Assembly (NCBI GenBank): GCA_041391925.1
Contig: JAWKNA010000008.1
Span: 62,001-126,000, forward strand
DNA from: JBPOFM01 sp041391925
GTDB lineage: Bacteria; Bacteroidota; Bacteroidia; Flavobacteriales; Flavobacteriaceae
Reading direction: 5' to 3'
Length of the DNA: 64,000 nucleotides
Part shown: positions 35,698 to 45,830 of the stretch, in pieces
Numbering within the stretch: position 1 is the first letter of the stretch
Layout of the letters: every line of letters starts with the position of its first letter
Notes under the pieces: generated by a model
Told to the model about the DNA's origin: nothing
The model's database searches: none
What the model saw: only the letters and a program-made list of their open reading frames with translations
Position numbers and translations under genes: made by a program

Positions 35698-36432
35698 TTA
35701 TTTAAAATATGATAACAATTCTGACTTTTTGGATGCAGAAACCATAATTTGTTTCCCATTGCTCAACACAACACTGCCACCTTTTCCCTTTACATATTTG
35801 ACAATTTCATTGACATTCACCAAATAGGATTTATGTACTCTTGCAAAACTTGTATCATTTAAGACATCTTCAAAATATTTTAATGTTTTGCTGACCAATT
35901 TCTTTTTGTTTGTGTTGAGATAAATTTCGGTATAATTATCATCTGCCTTGCAATACAAAATATCAGAGGTGTTGATTACTTCAAATCCATCTTGTTGTGG
36001 AATCGTGATTTTTCCATTGACAATATTTGTTTTAGGCACCAAAATCTGGTCTTGCAAAGCATTCTCTTTTGTCTTGATATCTCCTACATAATCAACGGCC
36101 TTGATAAGCTCATCTATGGAAATGGGTTTCATCAAGTAATACGATGCATGAGCATTTAAGGCTTCCATGGCATAGTGATTATAGGCTGTGACAAAAACCG
36201 TTTCAAAATCGATGTCTCCAACTTTGTCCAGCAAATCGAAGGCATTGCCATAAGGCATTTCGACATCGAGAAAGACCAAATCCAATTCGTTATTACGAAT
36301 TAGAACTAAAGCCTCTTCTACGTTTGAAGCTTCCCCTAAAATCTGAACATTAGGGCAGTATTTTTTGAGATAATTTCTTAAAATCTCCCTGCTGGTTTCT
36401 TCGTCTTCAACAATAATGGCATTAAGTTTCAT
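35698..36432 (-). CDS. LytTR-family response regulator
   Basis: The 244-residue protein begins at the ATG giving MKLNAIIVEDEE; an ATG 66 bases upstream would add an unrelated tail. The receiver domain (residues 1-120) has the acidic pocket IVEDE, the phospho-acceptor Asp in LVFLDVEMP near residue 55, and the Lys in LMKPISIDEL. A LytTR DNA-binding domain follows (residues about 140-244: DILYCKADDNYTEIYL, RVHKSYLVNVNEI). It is the partner of the adjacent kinase and probably binds direct repeats near its targets. Confidence 0.95.
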   Translation of the reverse strand: MKLNAIIVEDEETSREILRNYLKKYCPNVQILGEASNVEEALVLIRNNELDLVFLDVEMPYGNAFDLLDKVGDIDFETVFVTAYNHYAMEALNAHASYYLMKPISIDELIKAVDYVGDIKTKENALQDQILVPKTNIVNGKITIPQQDGFEVINTSDILYCKADDNYTEIYLNTNKKKLVSKTLKYFEDVLNDTSFARVHKSYLVNVNEIVKYVKGKGGSVVLSNGKQIMVSASKKSELLSYFK

Positions 36433-36509
36433 AGATGTTAAGTTAGTAGCTTGAAGACAGAAGCTCGATGGTCTAATTTTTATTACCTCATGCTTCAACC
36501 TTTGTGCAT

Positions 36510-38681
36510 TTAATCCTTTTTCAAAGTTATTGTGACTTTAGTTCCTGTATCCTCTTTGTTCTGGTAATCATCTACAAATACATCAACCTTGTCTTTGTAC
36601 ATTTCGTTGAGTATGGCCACCCGTTTTTTTACATTGCCCATTCCCTTTGAGTTTTGTTTCTTTTGATGGTCAGTTTTGAGCTCTTTTGATTTTTCTCGAC
36701 CTATCCCATCATCAACAATCGTGATTGTAATTTCGTTTTCACTTTTCGCCGAGATATCAATGTCCAATTTCCCCTTTTCGGTCTTATAGCGCAAGCCATG
36801 CCATACCGCATTTTCAATATAAGGCTGCAAAAGCATTGGTGGAATTTGAAATTCGTCCACATTCACATTTTTATCTACTTTAATAGCGTAATCAAACTTA
36901 TCCTTAAAACGGAAATGTTCCAGTTTGGTGTATAATTCCAATAATTCAATTTCCTTTTTCAATGGAATAAAATCCTCATCACTGTTTTCCAAAACGGAAC
37001 GCATCAATTGAGAAAAATCAGAAAGATACTTATTGGCAGTGCGTTCATCATTGGAAGCGATAAAACTATTGACGGAATTAAGTGCATTGAATATAAAATG
37101 GGGATTCATCTGGCTCCTCAGGGATTTTAAAGCCAAAAGATTATTGGCAAACTTTTGCTGCTTGATGTAGTTGTACATAAAATAGGCGGTGACCAGTAGC
37201 AACAATAAGCCTCCGAGCAAAGAATAGATAATCAGTTGCTGACGTTTATTCCTTTCTGTGGTGAGTTGGTAGGTACTTTGTGATAATTGTCTATCGGTTT
37301 CAAGGCTGGTGATGCGGTTTTGTTTGGTCGCAATATCACGACTGAAGCGTGCTGCCTGAGCAATTTCCTGTTCTTTCTTTCGGTAGAGCTCATCGACGAT
37401 TTCTGTGTAATCCCTGTAAGTTGATAAGGCTTTTTCATAATCGCCTGCATCTTCATACAGATCAGACAATTTTCTGGTAGCATCTTTTTTAACTACCAAA
37501 TCTTCCTTTTTGTCTGCTTCATTAATGCTCTTCTCCAAATATGGAATTGCATTGGCATAATCGCCTTTCAAAAAATAGGCATTCCCAATTTTGTAATTCT
37601 GTTTTTGGGATGTCAGAGGGCTTTCATTGGTAATGGTAGAATCTTTTTCAATATCTTCAACATCTTCCAGTACCTGTTTCCGCAATTCAATTTCCGCCTC
37701 ATAGCCTCTGTTGCTGTTCTGAAAATCGGCAACTGTGACTTTTTCCTCGACCGCTCTTTTTTTGTTTTCTTTGGTTGCCAAATTAAGAGAATTTTCAAAA
37801 TAGCCCTGAGCCTTATCAATTTTTCCTGAAGCACTGTATGCCTGCGCTATTTTGGAATTTAGGTCAGTCACTTTTGGTGCAATCAGATGTTTTTGGGCAA
37901 TGTCCAGACCTTTTTTGTAGGATTCAATGGAAGCAGTGTAGTTTTTGATAGCTTTATAGGTATCTCCCAGTCCTTCATACAAAGTGGTCAATTGATAGTT
38001 GGAAAGCTCCTTTTTATTGATGGATTGATAGGTATCAATACTTTCTTGATAATTTTGGTTGCTTTCAAAAGCTTTTGCGAGTTTTAAACGAACATCATTG
38101 TTGACATTGTTTTGAAGACTGATACGATAGTTGGACACTGCCAAGTCGTATTGTTTCCATTGCATATACACATCCGCAAGGAGTTCGTAAGCTTGTGCAT
38201 TTTCATTTGCCGAATTACTTTGCGAAAGTGCTTCTGTCACAAATTGGATACTTTTTTGTGCATCTTTCTTTAAATAGCTGGCGGCCGAATCAATCATCGA
38301 ATTGAAGGCCTTGACGTCCTTTTTATATTTGATATTGGTTGGGCTCTTTTGAACAGCTGGTTTTACTTCGACCGTGATTCGTTCATCATCTTTAATCGTA
38401 TAATAAACAGTTTCAAAATCCTTATGCCGAATGGTGAGCTCATCTCCTCTCTTCACTTTTATATTAAAGGAGCCATCGGTACTGGTCATCGTGTAAGCGC
38501 CACCATTCACTTCAATGTTCACTTTTGCTATTGGTTTGTAAGTATCACTTTCTCGCACAGAGCCTCTTACAATAAACGTTGGCTCCACCGCACGTTTTGA
38601 TGATTCCTGCTGTTGCGCCAAAAGTGTATGCAGCGGAAGAACAATGAAAAAAAGTAAACTATATTTTAGAATGGCTTGCAT
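36510..38681 (-). CDS. LytS-type sensor histidine kinase with TPR and carboxypeptidase-like N-terminal domains
   Basis: From the ATG at 38681 (MQAILKYSLLFF) the product is 723 residues with a signal peptide ending at LLAQQ. A carboxypeptidase-regulatory-like domain (residues about 35-95) is followed by several tetratricopeptide repeats (about 120-400), a coiled coil and one membrane helix (LIIYSLLGGLLLLLVTAYFM near 480). The cytoplasmic part has the His_kinase motif SQMNPHFIFNALNSVNSFI and an ATPase with PYIENAVWHGLRY and DDGIGREKS. It should sense an envelope signal through its TPR region. It ends 77 bases before the response regulator start. Confidence 0.94.
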   Translation of the reverse strand: MQAILKYSLLFFIVLPLHTLLAQQQESSKRAVEPTFIVRGSVRESDTYKPIAKVNIEVNGGAYTMTSTDGSFNIKVKRGDELTIRHKDFETVYYTIKDDERITVEVKPAVQKSPTNIKYKKDVKAFNSMIDSAASYLKKDAQKSIQFVTEALSQSNSANENAQAYELLADVYMQWKQYDLAVSNYRISLQNNVNNDVRLKLAKAFESNQNYQESIDTYQSINKKELSNYQLTTLYEGLGDTYKAIKNYTASIESYKKGLDIAQKHLIAPKVTDLNSKIAQAYSASGKIDKAQGYFENSLNLATKENKKRAVEEKVTVADFQNSNRGYEAEIELRKQVLEDVEDIEKDSTITNESPLTSQKQNYKIGNAYFLKGDYANAIPYLEKSINEADKKEDLVVKKDATRKLSDLYEDAGDYEKALSTYRDYTEIVDELYRKKEQEIAQAARFSRDIATKQNRITSLETDRQLSQSTYQLTTERNKRQQLIIYSLLGGLLLLLVTAYFMYNYIKQQKFANNLLALKSLRSQMNPHFIFNALNSVNSFIASNDERTANKYLSDFSQLMRSVLENSDEDFIPLKKEIELLELYTKLEHFRFKDKFDYAIKVDKNVNVDEFQIPPMLLQPYIENAVWHGLRYKTEKGKLDIDISAKSENEITITIVDDGIGREKSKELKTDHQKKQNSKGMGNVKKRVAILNEMYKDKVDVFVDDYQNKEDTGTKVTITLKKD

Positions 38682-38760
38682 AGTTGTATTCAACAGATTC
38701 AAACTTACACGTTTTAATCGAGTAAATAAAATCTGGAAATCTTCAAAACAATGATTTACT

Positions 38761-38851
38761 ATCAAAAAAAGTTAGCTTCACTCACTTTTTTGATGATGTC
38801 ACTCAATTAAACTTCGTACTCACTCATTGTCGTTTTTTATCAAAAAAAGTT
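38761..38851. promoter_or_regulatory. Three copies of ATCAAAAAAAGTT in a divergent promoter region
   Basis: ATCAAAAAAAGTT occurs at 38761-38773 and again at 38839-38851. An inverted near-copy, ACTTTTTTGAT, is at 38784-38794. CACTCA also recurs between them. The array lies between the kinase gene and the SIMPL-vWA operon, where an autoregulatory site for the two-component system would be expected. Function is inferred from position only. Confidence 0.35.
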
Positions 38852-38889
38852 GAGTTTAGATTTACAGCATTAATCAAAAAACAATCGTT

Positions 38890-39918
38890 ATGAAAAAATC
38901 CATTTTACTTGCTGTAATTTTCTTTTTTATACTGCTTCCCACTTTTGCCCAACATTTAGGCAATTATAATAATGATGATTTTCAAATATCCAGGCAAAAT
39001 ATTGCCATGAGTGGCAATGCTAATATTTACAATCCAACGATACAACAGCAAATTAACAAGATTTTAAATCCATCGAATGTTCTGACCATTGATGTGAAAG
39101 CACTTCAAAATGTAAAAGCCGTCACTTATACAGCGGTTTTCAATTTATCCCAAATTGGCGAAACAGCAGAAGAAGCCAATCGGCTTATCAATGAACGCAT
39201 CAATGGTGTAAGACAAAAATTAAAAGCACTGGGAATACTTGAAAAAGATATAGTCATTGATGTGATTTCGTTTGTCCCAAATTATGAAATCGAAGTTCAG
39301 AAAAAATTGTTCAGCAAAACCTACACCGAAGTACCAAGCGGATTTGAGCTGCAGCAGAATATCCATATCCAATTTACAAAGACCAATCAGTTTGAAGATA
39401 TTTTGACAGCTTGTGCCCAAAGTGAAATCTACAATCTTGTGAAGGTTGATTACTTCATCGAAAACATTGCAGAGGTCTATAGAAACCTTCAAACACAGCT
39501 TTTGAAGTTAATTGATGAGAAAAAAGCCTATTACAAGATATTAGGTTTTAACCTTGAAGACTATGATGTCTATGTAGCTGATGATAAATACTGCTATTTC
39601 CCAAAGGATTTTTATCGCAGTTACCAAGCTTTCAACAGTACCTCATTTGAAGCATTAAAAAAAGACAAAGGTGTTACCACGGTCAAAAAGCAAACCTCTT
39701 ACTACTATGAGCCTCTTTCTTATCAGAATTATGATGTAGTCATCAATCCAGCCATTTTGGAGCCCGTCATACAAATTGGAATGAACATAAAATTGCAGTA
39801 CAATCCAAAACCGAAAGAAGTCAAAGAACCTGTGACCAAAACCGAATTGGTGCATAAATATTATGTCGTTTCGCCAAATGGAACTATTGATGTTAAAGAA
39901 TTAAATACCAATAAATAG
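38890..39918 (+). CDS. SIMPL domain (DUF541) secreted protein
   Basis: The 342-residue protein has a signal peptide ending at LPTFAQ. The SIMPL pattern follows: LTIDVKALQNVKAVTYTAVF, ETAEEANRLINERI, a long helix with KLKALGILEKDIVID, and VPNYEIE (residues about 60-140). The C-terminal part is beta-rich. The periplasmic SIMPL/DUF541 family includes BP26 and YggE-type proteins and has no enzymatic role assigned. It ends five bases before the vWA gene, so the two are co-transcribed, divergent from the LytS/LytTR pair. Confidence 0.8.
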   Translation: MKKSILLAVIFFFILLPTFAQHLGNYNNDDFQISRQNIAMSGNANIYNPTIQQQINKILNPSNVLTIDVKALQNVKAVTYTAVFNLSQIGETAEEANRLINERINGVRQKLKALGILEKDIVIDVISFVPNYEIEVQKKLFSKTYTEVPSGFELQQNIHIQFTKTNQFEDILTACAQSEIYNLVKVDYFIENIAEVYRNLQTQLLKLIDEKKAYYKILGFNLEDYDVYVADDKYCYFPKDFYRSYQAFNSTSFEALKKDKGVTTVKKQTSYYYEPLSYQNYDVVINPAILEPVIQIGMNIKLQYNPKPKEVKEPVTKTELVHKYYVVSPNGTIDVKELNTNK

Positions 39919-39923
39919 AAACT

Positions 39924-41084
39924 ATGAAAACAATCTTAAAAACAACAGTCATGAGTTTGTGCATGTGTGGAATGATTTCCTGTAACGCAAACAACAAAAA
40001 GAGCCCAGAAACAGATTTAGCAGTCGTCGAAACTGTCCTCCACAATCCCAGCAAACAGTTCATCAAAGTAGCTCTTTTGCTCGACACAAGTAATAGCATG
40101 GATGGTTTGATAGACCAGGCCAAAGCGCAACTTTGGGAAATTGTCAACGAACTATCCTATGCAAAATGTGATGACAGAAAACCAAATCTCCAAATTGCAT
40201 TGTACGAATATGGAAACGACAGATTAAACAGCGATGAAGGTTACATCCGTCAAGTATTGGCATTTAGTAATGACCTCGATGAAATCTCTAAACAATTATT
40301 TTCATTGACAACCAATGGGGGCGAAGAATATTGCGGGAATGTCATTCAAACCTCATTGAACCAACTTAATTGGGGAAGCAATGCTGATGATTTAAAACTC
40401 ATCTTTATTGCTGGAAATGAACCTTTCACACAAGGTAAAATCAATTATAAAGACGCCACAAAACTCGCCTGTAATAAAGATGTTACTGTCAATACCATTT
40501 TCTGTGGCGATTATGACCAGGGCATTTCTAGCTATTGGAAAGACGGTGCAGATTTGGCACATGGCAACTATATGGCCATCAACCATAACCACGCTACTAC
40601 CTATGTGGCTTCACCTTATGATGACCAAATTTTAATATTGAACCAAAAATTGAACAAAACTTATGTTGCTTATGGAAGTGCAGGATCACAAAAAATGGCA
40701 ATGCAAGCAGAGCAAGATGTCAATGCACAAGGTTATAGCGAGGCAAATGCAGTTAATCGAGCTGTAAGTAAAAGCTCACATCTGTATAAAAACGATTCCT
40801 GGGACTTAGTCGATGCCGAAAAATCAAAATCATTTAAATATGAAGATTTGAAGGACAAGGATTTACCATCTGAGCTAAAAGGGAAATCTAAAGAAGAAAT
40901 CAAAAACTATGTTGCTAAAAAAAGTAAGGAACGAGATGAAATTCAAGAAGAAATCCAACAACTCAATGAAAAGCGTCTTCAATACATTATGAATGAACAT
41001 AAAGATAATAGTAGCAGTTTAGAAAGTGCTATGGTAAATGCTATAAAAGCGCAAGCAAAAAATAAAAACTATAAATGGGAATAA
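39924..41084 (+). CDS. von Willebrand factor A domain lipoprotein
   Basis: The 386-residue protein has a lipoprotein signal (CGMISC, modified Cys near residue 19). A vWA domain occupies about residues 48-250. Its MIDAS motif starts with ALLLDTSNSM (DxSxS) and a Thr follows in LTTNGG. At the position of the usual third-motif Asp the sequence reads FIAGNEPF, with Gly instead. The C-terminal 100 residues are charged and coiled-coil-like (KSKERDEIQEEIQQLNEK). It is probably an envelope-anchored binding protein acting with the SIMPL protein upstream. Confidence 0.87.
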   Translation: MKTILKTTVMSLCMCGMISCNANNKKSPETDLAVVETVLHNPSKQFIKVALLLDTSNSMDGLIDQAKAQLWEIVNELSYAKCDDRKPNLQIALYEYGNDRLNSDEGYIRQVLAFSNDLDEISKQLFSLTTNGGEEYCGNVIQTSLNQLNWGSNADDLKLIFIAGNEPFTQGKINYKDATKLACNKDVTVNTIFCGDYDQGISSYWKDGADLAHGNYMAINHNHATTYVASPYDDQILILNQKLNKTYVAYGSAGSQKMAMQAEQDVNAQGYSEANAVNRAVSKSSHLYKNDSWDLVDAEKSKSFKYEDLKDKDLPSELKGKSKEEIKNYVAKKSKERDEIQEEIQQLNEKRLQYIMNEHKDNSSSLESAMVNAIKAQAKNKNYKWE

Positions 41085-41130
41085 CATTTAAACTACTTTT
41101 ATACTGTAAAATAAACAATTACTAAAACAA

Positions 41131-41160
41131 AAAAGCCTCGAAATATCGAGGCTTTTTTTA
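41131..41160. terminator. Bidirectional terminator between the vWA and PorP/SprF genes
   Basis: GCCTCGA (41135-41141) pairs with TCGAGGC (41146-41152) across AATA. A-rich and T-rich flanks allow termination on both strands; the genes on either side are convergent. Confidence 0.85.
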
Positions 41161-42171
41161 TTAGTTTACTGCAGGGCAGTTACATTCGTATTTCTCTCTT
41201 TTACAGTTAAAGTTATATCCAATGGTCAACTGATGAAAACCACCATTGTTGAACACTACAGAATTAGCTTGATAAGAATAAGTGTATGCAAAAACAAATT
41301 GTTTATAATCCACACCAACAAAAGGCGTGAAATATTGGAGCTTTTGGCTACTCACTTCAGAACCATCCAAAAATTCGGCTCCATCCAAACTTCTTCTATA
41401 GGATATTCCTCCCCAAAGCTTACCAAAATCCATTTCCTTATAAACTTTTCCATTGATGTCAATGGAAGATTCTTTAGTTCCATCTTTATAAAGGAACATA
41501 ATAGATGGTTCATAGCTCCATTCACTTCCGAATTTACTGAATGTATTCCCGGCAGAAAAAAGAAACGTTCTCAAATTATCAAATCGATACAACCCATTTT
41601 CATTTGAATTAATCCCGTCATTGTTTAGAACATTCTTCACAGTGGCATGTGCATAAAAGTTGATTAAATGATAAGAAAAACCAAAGTCAATATTAAAATT
41701 TGTTGAACTTTGTTCAATACCTGCAATAATTGGATCAGGACCATCATCTAAAAACGACGTTTCATCAAGTTTATATTGAATGACTCCGGCACTCAATCCA
41801 AAGGATAGCATATTCAAATCGATTTCATTTCTTGAGAACATTAAATGATGCGCGTAGGTTAATGATGCACCTGTTTGAGAATGATACCCATTCTTATCAT
41901 TATATACTATGGCACCAACAGCTGAAGGTGAATCCCCTATTCTACCATTCACACTTAACGTTTGCAAGGCAGGAGCGTCATCCTGTCCAAACCATTGTTT
42001 ACGAGCGGTCAATCTAACTTTTGCACAATTGGCAACACCTGCCATGGAAGGATGGATTAAATAATAATTATCTGTTAAATAATCTGAATAAATTGGTAAG
42101 CCTTCTTGTGCTAATCCAATTTGAGTAACCAATCCTATAAATACTATTAAACAATACTTTTTTAAATTCAT
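41161..42171 (-). CDS. Type IX secretion system PorP/SprF-family outer-membrane protein
   Basis: The 336-residue protein has a signal peptide ending at IGLAQ. A PorP/SprF barrel follows: YSDYLTDNYYLIHPSMAGVANC near residue 28, a central YAHHLMFSRNEIDLNML, and a C-terminal FHQLTIGYNFNCKRE. It has a Cys-rich end (YECNCPAVN). SprF is required for the secretion or attachment of SprB-like adhesins carrying type B signals. Here it lies nine bases downstream of the giant adhesin gene, so it is probably dedicated to it. Confidence 0.93.
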   Translation of the reverse strand: MNLKKYCLIVFIGLVTQIGLAQEGLPIYSDYLTDNYYLIHPSMAGVANCAKVRLTARKQWFGQDDAPALQTLSVNGRIGDSPSAVGAIVYNDKNGYHSQTGASLTYAHHLMFSRNEIDLNMLSFGLSAGVIQYKLDETSFLDDGPDPIIAGIEQSSTNFNIDFGFSYHLINFYAHATVKNVLNNDGINSNENGLYRFDNLRTFLFSAGNTFSKFGSEWSYEPSIMFLYKDGTKESSIDINGKVYKEMDFGKLWGGISYRRSLDGAEFLDGSEVSSQKLQYFTPFVGVDYKQFVFAYTYSYQANSVVFNNGGFHQLTIGYNFNCKREKYECNCPAVN

Positions 42172-42180
42172 GTCTATAAA

Positions 42181-45144
42181 TTATCTTTTCAATGTAAAAT
42201 GTGCGGTGAACTGTTCCATCTGTCCCGTTGAAGGCTCCTGGTATTCCACGGTGAACCAGTAGTCGCTCGATGGCATCGCCTCCCCGTTGTAGGTGCCGTT
42301 CCAGCCCGGCCCCGAAGGGCTTATCTGCTTGAGCAGCTTGCCGAACCTGTCAAAGATATAGATCTTTGCGCCCGCCTGGCCGACCAGGCCGACAATGTTC
42401 CACGTCTCGTTCCTTCCGTCGCCGTTAGGGGTGAAAAAGTGCGGGTAGTCCAGCACCGTCATCGTGCCGTCCGCCAGCCCGCAGCCGTTTATGTCACGCG
42501 ACATCACCGTGTGCTCCCCAAGGAAACGCCCTCGAACGTGCCGCTGGCCTGCCAGGACCGCCGTCCAGGCTGTACTCGTACTGCCGTCGCCCGTAGCCTG
42601 CGCTACTATAACGTGGTTTTCCGAAAAAGCTTGTGTGGTGAGCTCCAACCTCCACCGTCGGGGGCGAACTGACTTCCACCGCTGCACTGTCACTCTCCGT
42701 GCATCCCGTGGCGTTATTGGTCACCTCCACACTATAGGCGCCCCTCTGAAGCCACTAGCCGGGCCGGTCTCGCCCGGCAGCACCTCACCGTCGAGGCTCC
42801 ACACAAAGGTGTAGTCCGCAGCGCTGGACGTGTCCAGTACCGGGGACCCGATGACCTCCGTCCCGTTGGTGCCAACGCAGAGGGTATAGCTGTCGTCAAG
42901 GTCAGTGGGCGCGAGGTCCACCCGGAGGGTCAGCTCAGCCACCGCATAGCAGATGGAACTGTCCATCCCCGAAGCGTCGGGCGTATCGTTGTCCACGCGA
43001 ACGTAGATCACCTGGGGTTGCCCGTGTTCTCATAGATGTACGGTATCGGGTTCACGCCAAGCTCTGCATCCGCCTCCGCGGCATAATAAGTGACGGTGAA
43101 GTTCTGAAGCGGATCCTGTCCGTCCAGTACTTCTGCGTCGTTCTCCCTGAGGTCGAACTGCCCAAGGCCGTCGTTGTCCCCTATGACATCGCACACCACC
43201 TGCTCTATGGGCTCCCATGTCAGCGTTCGCCTCGGCTCCGTTGTCGACCTCGATGTTGAAGCTCACCGTGCTTATCGAACAGCCTGTGGCGTTGTTGGTG
43301 ATAGCCACGAATATCTGCTGTGGGTTGACCGTGTTCGTGTATTGGCTCACCAGTGCGCCCGTAAGGTTGTCCGCGCCCGTCTGGGTGGCATGGTAGGTCA
43401 CCGTGAACTGTGAAGGGTCCTGACCGTTGAGAACCTCTGCATCCTTGTCCGTAAGGATGAACTGGGCAAAGCCGTCGGTATCCACCTCGCAGAGGATGTA
43501 GTCCGTGACAGCGACCACTTCTGGGCAGCGGGCTCACCGAAATGTCAAGTCCACTACTGTATAGCAGCCGGTGGCGTCGTTGGTGACCCTCACATAGATG
43601 GTCTGCGCTGCCGTCGGTGTTCGATTGGTACATCGTCGGTCCGCTATCGCGTTCTCTCCAGATTCGGCATCTTCCGTGTCACATGGTGGTGGCACTCACA
43701 CCGACCCCCGTTGATGATATAGGCCTCGTTGGCGGTAAGGTCAAGACCTCCTGCCCCCGTGTTGGTATCGTCGCACAGCTCGCTCAAGTCCGATGGGTCA
43801 TGCTTGGTGTCGGGTTTCGGCAGCACACGGGATGGTAAGGGTCGGGCAATGGTAGCCCGTATCGGTATCGGTCACCCGAACGTACAGGGTCTGTGGATTG
43901 GGCTGGGCTGCCGCCCACGGACATGTTGACGTAGGCCGTGGCAGGGTCTATCCCGTTGGTGCCGGCCTGTGCATCGGCTCCGGTGGTGTAATAGCTTACC
44001 GACCAACTGGCATTGCCCCCCGTAATCTCTGCATCCTTGACGGTAAGGTCAAGGTGGTCATCTCATCGGCGACCCCGTCGTCGCAAAGGTTCAGCGGGGT
44101 GGGCTGTACGGCCGTCGGCGGCAGCTCCACCCTGATATCGAACTCCGGTCTTGTCACAGCCCGTTCAGCCCGACAAGCCTCCCACATAGAGGTCTGTGGG
44201 TTGGTGAGGTTGGTATAGTTGGTGAGATTGACTATCGGGTTTGCCCCCGTATCCGCATTCGCCTGGCTGGTATGGTAGGTCAGCACGTACTGCGATGCGT
44301 CCTGTGCGCCAAAGTATCTCGCCGTTCTTGGTGGTCAGGTCAAACTGGGCAATGCCGTCACCGTCGGTGTCGCATACCACATAGTCCTCTATGTCCAACG
44401 GGACCACCGGTCGGCACTGCGCTGAGCAACATCGGCACTATCGTGAGCAGCCGGTCAGCGTGTTCTCCGCACGGGCATATACTGTCTGGGCGAACGCCAC
44501 GATGTTGTCGTAAGGGCTGGAAAGGGGTTCTGCCCGCTGTCCGCGTCCGCCATCGTCTCATGGTAGGTCACCTCGATGTCCGGTTCGCCGTTGACAATCT
44601 GCAATGTCCTGGTCTCCAGGTCAAAGCTCGCAAAGCCGTCGTTGTCCTCATCACATTCCTCCAAGGAAGAGGGCTGGCGAACGGTATGGGGGGTTGACCC
44701 TCAGGTCAAGGGTAATGGTGCTTGCACAGCCCGTCGCCGTGCCACTGCCCTCATGATGGTCTGTGGGTTGAGTGTTGGTATAGGACTGCCGATAGCGCCA
44801 GTGCCCGCATCGGCATCCGCCTGTGTCTCGTGGTAGGTAAGGGAAATACCTGTCTGGCCGTTCAGTATCTGTGCTTCGGCATCTCCCAGCGTGAAGGCCT
44901 GGCCTCGTCCCCAGGATTGTTGACATCGCAAAGCTCCAGGGCCGAAGGCTGCACCAGAACGGGAAGGGCGTTGACCACAAGTTCAGGTCGTCAGCTTGTA
45001 ACAGCCATTGGCCGTATCGCCCACGCACCCACAGGGTCTGGTTGAAGGCCACCGTATTGGTATAGGCGCCCGGGAACGCTATGGCGTTCATCGGGGCATC
45101 GGCATCCGCCTGGGACACATATAGCTGACCGTATTTGCGTGGCA
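42181..45144 (-). pseudogene. C-terminal part of giant T9SS adhesin, frame broken at many sites
   Basis: This continues the intact N-terminal ORF at 45145-49260. All three minus frames alternately encode the same repeat family, for example ITYHETQADADAG-like text, and each shift I reconstructed is repaired by adding one base. Examples are a G run at 43014-43017, a C run at 42741-42744, and sites near 42554, 44900 and 45230. The last 170 residues (42181-42693) contain FFTPNGDGRNETWNIVGL and DRFGKLLKQISPSGPGWNGT. This is a complete T9SS type B (gliding-associated) C-terminal sorting domain, back in the frame of the N-terminus. The decay may be real or may be uncorrected sequencing error. Confidence 0.8.
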
Positions 45145-45830
45145 TCAAGCCCGCCGTATCTCGAATCCTTTGTGGTCAGTCGAACTGCGCAAAGCCGTCG
45201 GCATCGTCGTCACATACCTCCAGCGGTGCCGGTCCTCTATCTGCGGGGGTGTCGTTGACACGAGCTGCAACTCAACGATGGTCGCACAGTCCGTGGCTAT
45301 TGTGGCGCTTTCAACCCGCACGTATACCGTCTGGGAATAGGAAACTATGTTGCTGTAGGGACTGGATAGCGGGTTGACATTGTTCTCGGCGTCCGCCATC
45401 GTCTCGTGGTAGCTCACCGTCGGCCCGGCGCGCGCCGCCGGTGACCTGTGCCTCGGCATCGGTCTAATAAACACGCCGAAACCGTCGCTGTCGGGATCGC
45501 AGTACTCCAACGGAGAGGGAACGTTCGGCAACGGCGCCTGCTCAACCTGCAGCAGAAGCTCCGTGGTGTCGTGACAGCCCGTAGAACTGTCGACAACCCG
45601 AACGTAGACCGTCTGGGGGTTGCTCGTGTTGGTGTAGGGGTCCGGAAGCGGCGATGTGCCGGCTTCGGCGTCCGCCTGGGTCAGGTAATAGCTCACAGTG
45701 TACTGCGGGTTGCCGCCAGTGATCTCATTGTCCTTAACGCCAAGGTCTATCGACGTGGAACCGTCCGATACGTTGTCGTCGCAGACAGATAACGGCGTTG
45801 GGGAGACCACAGAAGGTAGCGGGAGGACAA
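42200..45830. other. G+C-rich island inside the adhesin gene
   Basis: By hand count, the 60 bases 42781-42840 contain 37 G or C, against 20 in 46201-46260 of the same gene. The change is abrupt near 45830 and near 42200, both within the coding region. The island almost exactly covers the repeat copies 8-16 and the C-terminal domain and stops at the gene end. Confidence 0.85.
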
